Below are positions 47,468-62,800 of a stretch of DNA of 64,000 nucleotides, in pieces. Position 1 is the first letter of the stretch. Each line of letters starts with the position of its first letter. A model generated the notes under the pieces. It made no database searches and had not been told where the DNA came from. It was given only the letters and a program-made list of their open reading frames with translations. The stretch is from Sarcomyxa edulis. Its lineage: Eukaryota > Basidiomycota > Agaricomycetes > Agaricales > Mycenaceae. Both the position numbers and the translations under genes were made by a program. The DNA lies in contig QUOL01000005.1 of assembly GCA_009761415.1 (NCBI GenBank), forward strand, positions 2,294,001 to 2,358,000. Direction: 5' to 3'.

Positions 47468-50400
47468 ATGGTGGGTCCCACAAAAACGTCTTTTGTCTCA
47501 TCTCAAAGGCTTTCTATAGCGCGTCAAAGCCATCCTTTCGCTCGCGTCTTTGTCAGGCGCTCTCGTTACCTCAGCATCAGGAGCTTGTATGTTTCTCGAC
47601 TTTACCGCTATATCATCACTCACTTTCTTGAACGTCAGTGCTCCCTCACCTCTATAAAAGACTTCCCTATGGTGCTATCAAGCCCTACGGTTGGGCACTC
47701 GACCAGGCGCACATTCAAGCTAGCGGTTTGGCAGGACAGTTGATGGATTGGTATAGCTAGTTGAGTCATACTCGTATATGTTGCTGCGTAGAAGGCTGAT
47801 TATATCTTACAGTGTCGTTGGATCTATCTGGGTGGGTGGTCCCATGGAATACAGTGAGATGCACGAAGCGGCGCCGTATTGGTTGTGAGTATGTTCCATT
47901 AAAACACGAATGCATACCTGATCAAGCTTTTGTGTAGCAATGGGATTGTGACGTTGGCATTCCAAATCCAAGATCCGAAGCTCTTGAGCCAAGTAAAATC
48001 TTTCTTGGATCGAACTCTAGATAACCAGGGCGAAGATGGCTGGCTGGGGCCTGAGCCTCATGTTGCGAATGCTACAGTACCGCGGTTGGTTTGGCCGCGT
48101 TATCTACTTCTCTTCGGGCTTATTGTACGCGACATTTATCGTTTTCGTGGTCCTTGATGTCGTTCATTAATCTTTTCCTTAGCAATATGCTGAAGCTGAC
48201 CCTACAGAGACGACGAGAATCGTGGACGCGATGCATCGGTTTGTTTCGCTCGCCAATACAATATGGGCAACGGGACAAGAGGGGACTTCGGACCTTGGCT
48301 TCCAGTTCGATTATCAGTATGTTCGTTGGGAAGAGGTTGGTCAATTTTGTCGTCTGGTCAATCTCTCTTGTTGACGGATATGTAGCTTGTCTATTCTCTT
48401 CAATGGCTCTACGACAATCATCCTCGAGGCAAGCTTTGCAGCGTTTGATGTAATGCTACCTGGATGACCTTTCATTTCTACTGCTTATAGGCAAGGAGGA
48501 CGAATTGATTCAAACCATGAATCTAGTCAAGGCGGCGGGCTTTGATTGGAAAAATGATTGGTACACTGATGCGAATTTCCCTAAAGTAGCTGTTACGACC
48601 TTCACTCAAGAAACGTGAGTACACGCTTGGCCTTGATGCTTCACATTTTCAAACAATCTCTTTTTCTTAGCCACGGCGTAAATAACGGCGAAGGTCAGCA
48701 TATTCCTCATTGAGTCAGAGGCACCTTCGCTGACATACATTCAGCTCTCAAGTCGGAAGCCCTTTCATGGCGTATGACCGGGGACCCGACTGATATACAA
48801 AGTACCTGGGAACGGCTAGATCTTATATACAAATATCACGGTCGAGCTACTGGTATGGACTCATCGTTCAGTCCAGGTCAAGGGGTTTGGCTCACTCGAT
48901 ATTTAGGAACGTATGCAGCAGATGAGCATCTCGCTGGTCTTAACCCATCTAGAGGGTAAGTTTTCAAATTTTCAAATCTTTCGTATTTTGATGGTTTTCG
49001 TCTATCAGTACTGAGCTCTGTGCTATCGTGTACGTATATTGGTATTGAGAATCACCTTTTTTTTGGAAACTTACACTTTTTATCATCAGCGAGCAGATGT
49101 TCTCGCTAGCGACTATATACCAGACTTTCGGAAACAATTCTGTTGCCGATAGAATCGAAAAGCTTGGTCGGTACCTTTTGTCCTATGAGGTCTGCTCTTG
49201 TCATTGACGTGTACTACTACCAGCGTATAATGCGCTACCTGCCGCTTTGCTACCGGACTGGACAGGTTGGTCTTCATTGTCGTTCAACCCCTCGTCAGAC
49301 ATCTCTCTAAGTCAGGTCAAACGTAGCTCGGCAGTATGACCAGCAGGGTGAGCATTAGCGGCTTCTTTCTGTCAGCCGTAATGCGGGATTGACGCGATAA
49401 ATATCTCTCAGTGAACCAGATATGGGCGAAGAACATGACGGGAGAAGAGCCTTTTATGAACAGTGGATACTCTAACGTCTTCGGGATGGAACCGTGAGTA
49501 TTATGCCCCTCATTTTGAATTTGCTCATCGAGTTTCGGGTAGAAATTATCCTTGTTGCACGGTAAACCACCCACAAGGATATCCAAAGTTCTGGGCACAC
49601 AGCTTCTTCACCGACTCGAACGGTTATTCCCTCATACATGCATTTCTTGGGCCATCAACATTCTCTGGAACAATCGGCGCTAATAACAAGGTCGAAGGTA
49701 CGGAGTGTCGTATTACAAGGGCGTTTCCCCTTTACTGATATCAAGCCAGTCACCGTCGATACGATGTATCCTTTCACTTCGACTGTCAACTACGAAATTT
49801 CCGTAACTAGTACATTGATGTTCAACATTCGTATACCTAGCTGGGCGCAAAATAATCTCAGTAGAATATCTGTCAAACAAGGTCATCCTGCCACTCTCAA
49901 CATCGATCCTTCCACTTCCTTCCATACTATCAAGGTGCAAATGACTCCAAATTTGCTTCTTGTTACCCACTGATTGTAGATAGTTAGATCGTCCCCGGAC
50001 AAGCAACTACAATTCAGCTGTCACTACACATGCCGCTCGAAGTCGAGACCTTAGCTTCTGGATCAGTCGTTGTCAATCGGGGACCACTTAATTACGCCAT
50101 GGATTTGCCCTTCAACCGGACAACCACCCTTGGCTGGAGGTCAGTCTGGTACTCACACTGTCCCCGTCCTCATCTTATCAATGCTTTCCAGGAATCCGCA
50201 AGCACTGGCCGATGTCGAGAGACTCTTCCCCAATACTCCCGAAGAATATCTTACGCCCGTACGTCTGCTCGGTTTTACTGTATTTCCATGGTTTAACAAT
50301 GTAACAGTTCGACAGTCATGCACACGATCATACACTTCTACCAACTAGCGAATGGCGACTCGCCATTGATCCTTCTTCTATCACTGTAGTGGATAAATCT

Positions 50401-50679
50401 GCGGATCTCGCAGCAATGCCCTTTTATGCTTGGGCTCCCGGTGCTCAACCTGTAACAATGACTGCGAATGCTTGTCAGATTAGTGAGTCTCCTTTTGTAT
50501 CTTCTCACTGGAACATATTCCTGACAGTCATTGCAGACTGGGATATCTCAGAAGCAACCGCCGCGCCTCCACCATCTAGTCCCAATGCCTGCATCGGAGA
50601 GGTCTTCAATGTCACACTGGCACCATTTGCAGCGGCCAAACTGAGACTAGGAGAGATACCGACTATGTCTATCGGCTGA
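47468..50679 (+). CDS. Secreted GH127-type beta-L-arabinofuranosidase
   Basis: Extracellular glycoside hydrolase of the GH127/DUF1680 clan, which removes beta-L-arabinofuranose from plant glycans. Exon 1 is just the ATG (47468-47470). A 49-nt intron follows, then exon 47520..47586 completes a clear signal peptide (MRVKAILSLASLSGALVTSA). Exon 3 from 47639 reads LLPHLYKRLPYGAIKPYGWA, the family start. Next come GSIWVGGPMEYSEMHEAAPY, GEDGWLGPEPHVANATVPRL and GVWLTRYLGTYAADEHLAG. The catalytic set is present: TELCAIVEQMF (Glu and Cys of the E-x-C pair) and NYPCCTVNHPQGYPKFW (adjacent Cys nucleophile and Zn ligand). C-terminal beta domain VTVDTMYPFTSTVNYEI to RLGEIPTMSIG. About a dozen introns; one near 48430 appears to be GC-AG. 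Some junctions are approximate. Confidence 0.78.
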
Positions 50680-51949
50680 GAGGTGGTAGAGTAAACATAA
50701 GGCATAGGTATCAAAATTATACATTTCTATACTCGATTGGCCAAATAAAACTGCATGAGATTCTATCTACAGAACAAATGAATAAGAGCGATGAAGAAGA
50801 TGCACAGAATAACAATAGACACCGCTGCGGAACGGCGTTGAGGGTATCCAATGACCCGATGCGACATATCTTCCGTTACGCTCAAGACTCTGGTCTCTGA
50901 AAGCAACATGCCCAAGATACGGCATGGTTCTGCGTTCGTTAAATCTGACTTTCATTGCAGGAGATTTGGTCACATATCGACTCGACGATGCTTCCTTTAA
51001 GTATTAGGATTGTGGACACAGCAATGCGCCCTTAAATTTTGGCCAGCCTCCGCTTGGTCTGCGCAGCAGTCCGAGCTCGGGACTTTTCCGGGCAGCTCGT
51101 AGAGCAACTTGTGGAAGCTACCGGCATCGAGGTTGATGGTGAGGGATTAAAAAATTCCGCAAAAGACGAGGTGCGCGATCCATGAGGTGGGCCTGTTGCG
51201 GTTCCTATGAGCCTGACATGGATGAAAAATCTACGAAGGGTGATAGAGTGCTGTTGGGGCTTACTAAAAAACGAATATGTACAATGACACTTATCTCGAG
51301 AAGAGTGTCAAAGTAGCCTGGAAAAAGGTGGGCCATAATCATTTAGCACGATTTTGGCTTTTGATATACGTCACTTACTTGCGTTTATGAGGTCAGTTGT
51401 GTTGTTTGCATCCACGATTCGATACTAGGTAGATCAGATACAATATACATCACTGACCTCGGACCTCGAATGTCATGAACGGAATCATGGTCGCCGGTTG
51501 AGTAGAGACCCGATCGTGTCTGAAGGGGGAGAAAGAAAGACAAAGGAGGCCCGAGCTGGGCGGAAGTAAGCCAGTCCAGGTGCGTCGAGTGCGGGCGTCA
51601 TGCCTGGCACGGATTATATCGCAACAGAAGAAACATCATCTTCGATAGTACTGAAACGATGTCAATTAATGGGTTACACAGTTACCAGGGATCGCCTTAC
51701 GTTCAAGACTCGACAGAGTGAGGTCGATAGCGAATATCAACGTAGCTTTCTCGTTTATCTTCAGGACGATCATCTAAGGCTATGAGATGTAGAAATACAG
51801 ACACCCTGTGGAAGGATTCTGCGATGATCTTGGATTAACCGAATTTCAGATCGAACCGGGATATAAAAATACATCCGCCAACCTGGAAATTCACTGTTGA
51901 TCCAACGCCGCCATCGTGAAAATTCTCTTGAGCTCCTTTGCAAACCCAA
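50680..51949. other. Intergenic, no supported gene
   Basis: About 1.27 kb. Short frames only; nothing with a domain. The final 100 bp are the leader of the coiled-coil gene. Confidence 0.45.
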
Positions 51950-53450
51950 ATGCCCTCTCCAGCCACATCAACACGAAGTCTTGATTCAGAGACCATAAAC
52001 CTACCGGAAATTGGTCCTGACGACGCCGAGATAATCCTGAAAGCTGTAAAAGAGGATAAAATCGAGATCAGGAAAAAAGCACGATCAGGCGACACCGCTA
52101 CTAGAAAAGATGGACTCGAGGTCCTCAGATTGGAGGTGCAACTCCTCGAAGAAAGTACACCCACTTCTCGTCCACGACGGAAGAGACAAGTAGAGATCAT
52201 CGACGAAGGTAAGCTGCTTGATCGATCTGGATTTTGGATGCTGAGCGCGATGAATATAGCTGGAAAGAGGATGCAGTTGTGTAGGGAAATGTATAAAGGG
52301 GTCTTCGGTACTGTAGAGAAGGTGCGAAAACATATGCGGGACGCAAAGATCGTACCGATCCAGGAGGATTGGGACAAGACTATCAACAAAACAATAATTG
52401 AGCGTGAGTTATGTCGTTCATTCTTTACCTATGAGTTTACTCACAAAGATCACAGTCGACAGACAGGTGAATCAAGAACGGAGCCGTGTCAGTGAGGTCG
52501 AGGCGGAGCGAGACGAAGCAAGGCAGAAGTGCGATTTGCTCCAGCAGGAGCTCGATGCCTGGAGAAAACGTGAGTTTGCACTTTTATCGAGATCGCGCGA
52601 GATCAGACTATATATCGACGCTGATCGACACTTACAGAAGTTGGGCAGGATACCTCATCTCACCTGATCTCCCATCTGGATCCTCTTCAAGAGACACCGG
52701 TGCACATGAACTTCGGCGAAGAAGCTTCCTATCCCACACCCAAGTGGTCTCCCGTCTTAGGGAGACCCACATCCCTCAGAAACTCGGACATAGACGAAGG
52801 TAGGTTACACTTACATGAAAAGTCGATCGATTGAGTTGACGAAGATAATCGGACCGCAGATCATGATGACACCTGGGACTCAATGACGAAGCCCGGTGTC
52901 GATGCTTGTGACGATCACTGGGAGTACAACAGTGCGTCGTCGACGTCCAATCACATCGAAGTGAAATACGAAGTGCAGGGACGAAATGAAGATGGTACGC
53001 CCCCCCTCGAACATGTTGAGGAGAGCGGTGTTCCTCTACCGTACGGAGTGCCCGCCTGCAACGACTGGCGAGACTTTTCCATAGCAGGCGCTCCGCACTA
53101 TTCAGAAGCGCCCTCGTCGGGGAGTTCCCCAACTCCAAGCGCCTTGGACTTGTCGAGGCACATATCAGTAAGTCCTTCGTGAAGCAGCGTGAAGCTTGAT
53201 ACAGCTAAAAACCCTCTCTTGATAGTATTCCGTGGGTAATACCCACAAACAAATCAATATACATCATATGAGCAGTACCAGCTCGTCCAGCGGACAAACA
53301 GGGACATTCATTGAGGCAGATTTTAATTTGCTTCATGGGTATTCAAGCCCCAGAAGTACAGAGAGGTGGAAGCAGCAGGGAGATAAGAGGTCACATCGGT
53401 ATCATCCCTATGCTCAGGATGGTTATACAGGAGGGGTCATTGTATATTAG
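51950..53450 (+). CDS. Coiled-coil protein of unknown function
   Basis: 420-residue protein from five exons: 51950..52403, 52456..52569, 52638..52799, 52860..53167, 53226..53450 (1,263 nt; all GT-AG, phases match exactly, strong evidence for a real gene). N-terminal 150 residues: charged, helical (DDAEIILKAVKEDKIEIRKK; RRKRQVEIIDEGKLLDRSGF). Exon 2 is a pure heptad-like coiled coil (RSRVSEVEAERDEARQKCDL LQQELDAW when read on). The later part is polar and low-complexity: NFGEEASYPTPKWSPVLG, PYGVPACNDWRDFSIAG, SSTSSSSGQTGTFIEADFNL then LLHGYSSPR. No transmembrane helix or signal peptide. I recognise no family. Its two last exons have been copied several times nearby (38-39.6 kb, and a remnant at 54.1 kb). 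Confidence 0.72.
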
Positions 53451-53465
53451 CAGATTCGTCGAAGC
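53003..53465 (+). repeat. Right arm of a large inverted repeat
   Basis: Inverted partner of 39115-39566. It covers exon 4 (second half), the last intron and exon 5 of the coiled-coil gene. Weaker similarity continues to about 53690. Confidence 0.75.
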
Positions 53466-53690
53466 CAAAAATTGTACGAGAAATTGGAAATTGGAAATTG
53501 TATCTTCGGTCGTCAGGAATCAGGCAACATGTACGACAGCCCAATCGACAAGAGTTGGATAAAAGACAAGATTCTGACACGTCTGAGGGATCAACAACAG
53601 TAGAAAATGATTCTGATGCTTGTGGGAGACTTAACAGCGCAAAAATGTCAAGGAGTCGAGCAAGCCAGGGATGAAAAGCAATCAAGATAG

Positions 53691-55232
53691 AGATGCAAAC
53701 GGACGAGACATGACTCGCAAATAACTAAGATACTCCACCGAAAAGGGGTACGTCAACGGCGGACGGTGACCAGTAGAGAGAGACGTGTCCAATGTAGACC
53801 ACGCGGTGGATATTCCCAGACGAGATATTCAGCGAACAATTTCTGGATAGACGACCCGATTCCAAAACTAGGGTATATTTAAAAAGAAGGCAAAAAATGA
53901 AAATAAGTGAATACGAGGACGTACTCCCAACTTGTACACATATTTTCGGGCAAGCCTTAGCAGTCTAGGGCACAAGGATCTCTGGCAGACCGTTAGAGGA
54001 GACTAAAGACAAAGAAGGACTGGGGAATCCAATAGTAAATAGCCACGTAACAAGCGATCCGGATCGTCTGAGAAGCCCCGGCTCATCCACTGGATAAGCA
54101 TGGGTCCTCACCGATGTGAATGTAGGTCTGCTTCATGGGTATTCAGACTCCAGGTGAAGCTGTCGACGGACACGTGTGGACGCATATATCCCAAGCATAT
54201 CGCGACGACAACATTTTGCATTCAGGAGCTGAAGATTGGAAAGAGTGGCAAACACGAGATAGTACAGGGATTGGAACATTCCCAGAGACATTATCGGGTG
54301 CGGATGGAAGACGTGTAAATCGAAATTCAAACGTCCGTGTTTTGGCCCTCATCCAGGCGAGAGAAAATCAAAACCGGTGGTCGTATAGGGCCGGCACTCC
54401 CGTGATGAGCCTCGATGGAAGGTATAAGGCCTCTAGGGATCGAGGCGAAGACAACAGAGCAAAAAAAAAACCAGCAAGTGATGGGAAGACTTACCTCATA
54501 CGTTCGTCCTTCAAAGTCTTCCGAGTCGCCTGGTTCGTCGCCATTCAGGATGGTCAAGGCCTGGTAGATTGTCTCCTTGATCCGATTACCTTGAGTTTCG
54601 GTATAATTTTTTCGAGTGTCTATTCAGAATCGATATTCAAGGGTTGGCCATCAGGCCTCGGGTAGTATCCAGATACAGCGTCTCCAGTGTTCGAGGGAAT
54701 CTCAGTGCGAACGCACTGAGGCACTAAGTCGAGGAGGTCAAGGTGGAGATGGTCTGCGACTAAAACTGCGAGCACAGCTTTTTCGTACTTCGATTCTCAG
54801 ACTCAGACTCAGAGTCTCGAAGTTTGCTCGAAGTGTTTATTTTCGAGTTTGGTTTATGTTCAGGTACCCAACCAAATTATGCAGGCCAATCCGCTTTGTT
54901 TTGAAGGCTTTCCGTCACGATTGCTTGGATCATCTTCTACGAAACATTGTATCAATATCACTTATTTATAGGTCAAGTTTTCACTAGGTAATTCTGTTGA
55001 TTTCCCTTCGAATATTCCAAAAGAACTTTGGTATCGACCCACCCACCCATTTTGTCGAACAAATCCGGTGGCATGTGTTGAGTTACGCCGAATTCGATAC
55101 CGCAGTTACGAAACCTATTTAAATGAATTTTTGGGAATTCAAGGCAAGGTATACAACGTACATGTCAAGCAGAGGATGCGTAAAACTACATAGAACTCCA
55201 GAAGTCAGAGAAGAACCTAAATAAATCCATGC
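53691..55232. other. Intergenic with one exon remnant
   Basis: About 1.5 kb. At 54075-54160 there is a decayed copy of the last exon of the coiled-coil gene (CCCGGCTCATCCACTGG..., reading ..LLHGYSDSR after a stop). A plus frame at 54135-54665 begins at this remnant and has no family match. No gene accepted. Confidence 0.45.
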
Positions 55233-58009
<2,777 letters not shown>

Positions 58010-58418
58010 TGTAGATGAATAGACGTGGAAAGTTGACAACCCACAATCTGCAGGTCTGTGAGGCTCTTAAACCCAGGACAATCCGCCGATATCATTCTGG
58101 GTTCCTGGTCCGGAATTCGAGCCATGGTGTCATCCCCGAGAATAGTCCGGCTGGTTACAAAGTTTTCTTTTCGGTTGCCCGGATAGCAAGACGAAACAAT
58201 CTTGATTCCTAAAATCCAGATACGGGTGTTGGGCCAAGAAGTATTCCTGGAGATTTGAGCCAAAGAATCGTCGAAGGAATATTGTCCAAAATAAGGCATC
58301 AGGGCGAAATTTCGCTCGGAGATTTGTCGGATTCACGTGCGCTACTCCAAAAATAAAACATACATACTCGATCTCTGCAGGAAATCCTCATCCTATTTCC
58401 CTCATCTCAGATATACAG
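58010..58418. promoter_or_regulatory. Divergent promoter GH1 / oxidoreductase
   Basis: 409 bp between the divergent start codons of the GH1 and Gfo/Idh/MocA genes. A pyrimidine-rich leader (TTTCCCTCATCTCAG) precedes the plus-strand ATG. Both sugar-related genes could share control. Confidence 0.45.
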
Positions 58419-59802
58419 ATGTCTAACTCTTCAGGGATCGCGATACTTGGTGCTGGAATATTTGCTGCAGAAGGTGCGTTAGACTTTTATTCGAGCCTTT
58501 GAGCCTCAAACGAAATCCGATCGTTCGACGTTGACCTATCACATTTATCATTTATCATATGTAGCTCATCTGCCAGCCCTCAGCTCATTGGGTGATGGAG
58601 CGCCTTCCCTCAAGGCAGTTTACTCGCGTTCTCAGAAAAGCGCAAACGACTTGGCATCAGCTGCTAAATCTACCCTGAAGCTCCTCGACGCTCCAGCCAT
58701 CTACTGTGATGAAGATCCGTCACATAATCTAGCCGCTCTGCTAGCTAGGCCCGACATCACTGCAGTTCTCGTTGTACTTCCGATAACTGTCCAACCATCC
58801 ATAATTCTCCAAGCTTTAGCAGCAGGAAAGCACGTCCTCAGCGAAAAGCCCGTGGCACCTGACGTCGCCCAAGGTCTTGATCTCATCAATAAATACGTCT
58901 CGGAATATAAGTCAAAAGGCCTGATATGGAGAGTCGCCGAGAATTACGAGGCTGAGCCAGGATATCGTGCTACCGCTGAGGCCATCAGAGTTGGAAAAAT
59001 CGGCAAAGTAGTTTTCTTCAATACACGCGTAGTCAATTACATCGACAAGGAATCTAAATGGTACAAGACACCGTGGCGCACAGTGCCAGATGTATGTTTC
59101 TATGCAAAATCTTGTATTTTATCTTTCTGATGGCGTGTCATAGTATCAAGGTGGATTCCTGGTACGCATTTTCATCAGATGAAGATCAGCCCTACTGAGT
59201 AATATTGCCTTATCCAGCTTGATGGAGGTGTCGTGAGTAGTATTCTGACTTCCTAGTTACATACCGCTGATTCAATACTTCGAAAGCATACGATCGCCGC
59301 TTTGCGTATCATGCTCCCACATTCTCTCACCCATCTCTCTGGTTTTGCGTCACTCAATAAGGATTACCTTGCTCCTCACGATACCATTACGGTGGTGACC
59401 AAGGCCGGTTCCCACTTTCACGGAACTTTTGAACTAACATTCGCTTCCCCGACACCGTCGCGTCCAGTAGCCGATACCGTCGTCATTACCGGGACCGACG
59501 GTTGGCTATCCGTGAACCAAGTTAACATCCCAGGATCCAAGTCTATACTTCGTACCATCATCAAATCTGCAGTTAAGGCAGAAGGAAGATCTGACGAAGA
59601 GAAGGAAGAAATTATCGACCATCCGCTCAGCGGTGTTCCAAACGAACTCGGTAGTTTCTTCCAAGCGATAACTGGCAAGGATGACGGTCTAGGGCTAGGA
59701 GATCCGCTGGCCGCATTGAAGGATGTCGCGTTCATTCAGGCTGCTCTGAATAGTGCGGGCAATCTCGTTGATCTCGATGCTTTGGTTGCTACACCGAACT
59801 AG
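58419..59802 (+). CDS. Gfo/Idh/MocA family NAD(P)-dependent oxidoreductase
   Basis: 376-residue dehydrogenase, five exons: 58419..58473, 58565..59091, 59144..59161, 59218..59232, 59287..59802 (1,131 nt, in phase). Rossmann start SGIAILGAGIFAAE joined to AHLPAL; the second-strand motif LKAVYSRSQ; the ligand motif AGKHVLSEKPVAPDVAQGL with the catalytic-site Lys of EKP; and the C-terminal beta-sheet motif YQGGFL-LDGGV-HTIAALR carrying the substrate-site His. Exons 3 and 4 are only 18 and 15 nt and encode exactly YQGGFL and LDGGV. Closest to trans-dihydrodiol dehydrogenase or sugar dehydrogenase types; the substrate cannot be deduced. It is divergent from a beta-glucosidase, which suggests sugar metabolism (inference). 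Confidence 0.85.
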
Positions 59803-62800
59803 GTAAGTGTCCGTATATTTTCCGCATTATCGAGTGGCGCATTGAATCTCTCATATTTTGACCAGGGGAAATAACGTCTAATGTGCGTAATAGTCCGAAA
59901 TTAAAAAATAATCGATTTGTTTGTGGTGTATGATACGATGTCCAGGATCGAAGGAGGACGATTCCAGCTGTCGAGCCTTACGTCGAGTCTGGGCACGAGG
60001 TGTGCGAGACCATTTCTTTGAGTTCTTGATATCAAATGCTGGCGACGCAGACGAAACGATTGAGCAGCTTGGAGATAGCGCGAGTTTTAGCCGTTCTTCA
60101 ACAACGTCCATCGTCGAATTATCAACCCAAGATAATTCAGGAGGGTAAGAAGTGGATCGTTGGTCCATGCGGTGAATTCGAAGTAATGGCGGAGGAGCAG
60201 CGAATTCATTCCAGTCGGGACTAGCGCATGAGACAGTATTGATAGTTGCTAAATCTGGCACGCAAATTGTAACACACACACAAGTTTGAGCAGGATGGAA
60301 GTCCGGTACGTCGTGTGGGTGCACGATTTACTGATTTGTGGTTTAGTTTCTCCGAAATGGATTATTTGGTACGCGCACTGTGTCAGTCAATAAGTACATG
60401 ATCAGCAAGACGAGCACGCAAGGTGAGAGAAAAGTAGAAACGGTACCAATGACATTGACTTGCCTGTGTAAGCCCATAAGCTCAAGCAGACTCCGAATGA
60501 TCTACATGAAGATGTTCTCATTTGGCATCGAGGAAACGGATATCAGTTCTAATGGCCGTCCGGTACTTGACGGAGTTCTAACGTTGTGATCCAGGCTGTA
60601 GATTGTAGGCACACATTCGCGAACGCTGTGACTGAAGTGCAAACAGATATAGAAGGCACGACGAAGGTCTAAGTACGAAGGCGCATATCTAGAGTTCACC
60701 CAAGAACTCACCCGGCAGAGGATTGCAACTTGCTTATGACTTGAAAGTGTGCCTTGAGCATCGACATATAGTCACGCTGCTCGCATTGACGAGGTCAAGA
60801 GGTCTCTGGTGCCCCTGAGGATCGAGGCGTGGAATCTACCAATAGCGCATGCAAAGCCCTTGTGCGAATTGAGTGGGTCAGCATGAGAACAATAGATACA
60901 TATGAGACAAGAACAAAAAACCTACGAAGGACACGTATGAAAAGGAAAGCCCCTTCTAAGTTCAAGTTTTGAACATTGTACTAATTGTCGATTGGTGAAG
61001 GTAAGCATTCCCTTCTGGTTCAGGCCCGCAAAACACTGAAAGCTCACCGACCGTCGTTACAATCTGGCCCACATATGGGACAATAATAATAGGGCATTGA
61101 TGATACAAGAGGGTCACACGAGATCTACCCATTATAGATGCAGTCCACTTTCTAGATCCGTCGAAGCATGTAGATAAAACTGGATAGTTCCGGTGAGGGG
61201 AACAGAGATGCGGGCCCAAGGCCACAATCGAACCAGTAGAGACCTGCTTCACATGCCGCCAATCTCAGCGAGCGTTTACTGGTGGAGACAAAGAGCCTAT
61301 CGCAGCCCGGAAGTTGCAATGCCATGGAGCCTGACGGCGCCGGGGATACTTTGGCGTATCTGATACTGAAAAATTGGAACGCCGGTGAACAAACTATATG
61401 CAGACGTATAAGATAAGAAGAGTGTTTAGCAGTTGATATTGTTGTCGATATAAATGACACGGACTAACAGCGGGTAAACGCATGCACGCTCATCTTTAGA
61501 CTGAGGATGCCGTTTCATTGTATGGAGATGGAGACGCAGTGAAGCCCGAGGCTAAAACTTAGATTCGAGCTCCAGGACCCAAAATGGGAGGCCCGAAGGT
61601 CGGTAGTAGGCACTATATTTCCGATCTATGTAGGAGAAGAATCAGCAGTGAGCAAAAGCTTGCGGCAGTATAAGATGCTGGGACTGAATTAGAACGGTAT
61701 GCGATGCTTGGGGGGCCGCTTGACCATCTCCATGTAAGGAAGATCATAGCGAAGTGTACAAGAAGCGTAAACACAACGTGTTCAAGCTTTCGAGGGTTCG
61801 AAAAACAATGTTTACGGAGAAAAACGACAGCACAGGGAATAGGCAGAAGCTCTCCAAGGATTGAGATGACGACTAAGCAACACACTACACTTGCACTACA
61901 CTCAGAAGGTGACAGTAATGAAGACGCACCGGAGAAATCCTGAACATCAGTGCAGCCATAGCACGGTGAAAAAGCGAGGAACCATATACAAAACAATAAG
62001 ATATCTGAAAGGAGTATAGAGAGGAGGTTAGACACGGGAGGACGACTACAAGAACAACAGCAAGTACTTACTTCCAGCAAACCACGGAAAAAATCTCAGC
62101 ACGGTGAAATCTCGACTAAAAGAGAACATCTGTCACTACCCAAAAGCAAGACGGCGATACGTGAGGGAAGACAGTACATTTCAGTGGACCTATCGAGTAT
62201 GTGGAGTGATCTCATATACAAACTCGGTAACTTACCAGACGGACACGGCGAGGAGCCATATCAGAGCGGAGGCATCACGGGGAAATCGAATTTGCACTTA
62301 CATTCGGACTGTAAGATACGAGATACGAGTTGGTCGCCTAACAGGGACTGTGAAAAACGTCAACTCGAAGGCGTAACCCAAAGAGCGTTTCCCAAGAACA
62401 TGTGAACTTACCTAATCTCTTGGTGACAGGTAGCATGACCCCTCAACGAAGAGAACATCCATTGAAAGAGGCTTGACGGGGATATACAGGCGGAGATAGT
62501 CGTCCGCGAAGTTGGTCCAGATTCAGAGTAACGAGAGCAATCAATCCGGAGCCATCACGGGGAAATACACCATCGAATATTCATATTTGCGAGATACAAA
62601 ACTTGGTTGAAACACTGCAAAGTGGTTGCTGTTCAGTATACATCGGGTACAAAATAAGAGTAAGTGGCCAACTGTACAGCTGTAGCGTTGAGTATATCGA
62701 AGCTTTGAGCATGTACGCAGACCTTTAACGTCAGTCAACCGAAATACGGATGAATGAGAGATAACGAAATCCCTTTGACCAGATTTAAGGGGCTCCAAGC

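Noticed and set aside
39115..53465. Inverted repeat as terminal repeats of a DNA transposon
   Set aside because: The arms contain exons and an intron of a host gene, and no transposase-like gene lies between them; a duplication is simpler.
54135..54665. 176-residue plus-strand open frame
   Set aside because: Starts inside a decayed exon copy, low-complexity, no family resemblance, no introns unlike its neighbours.
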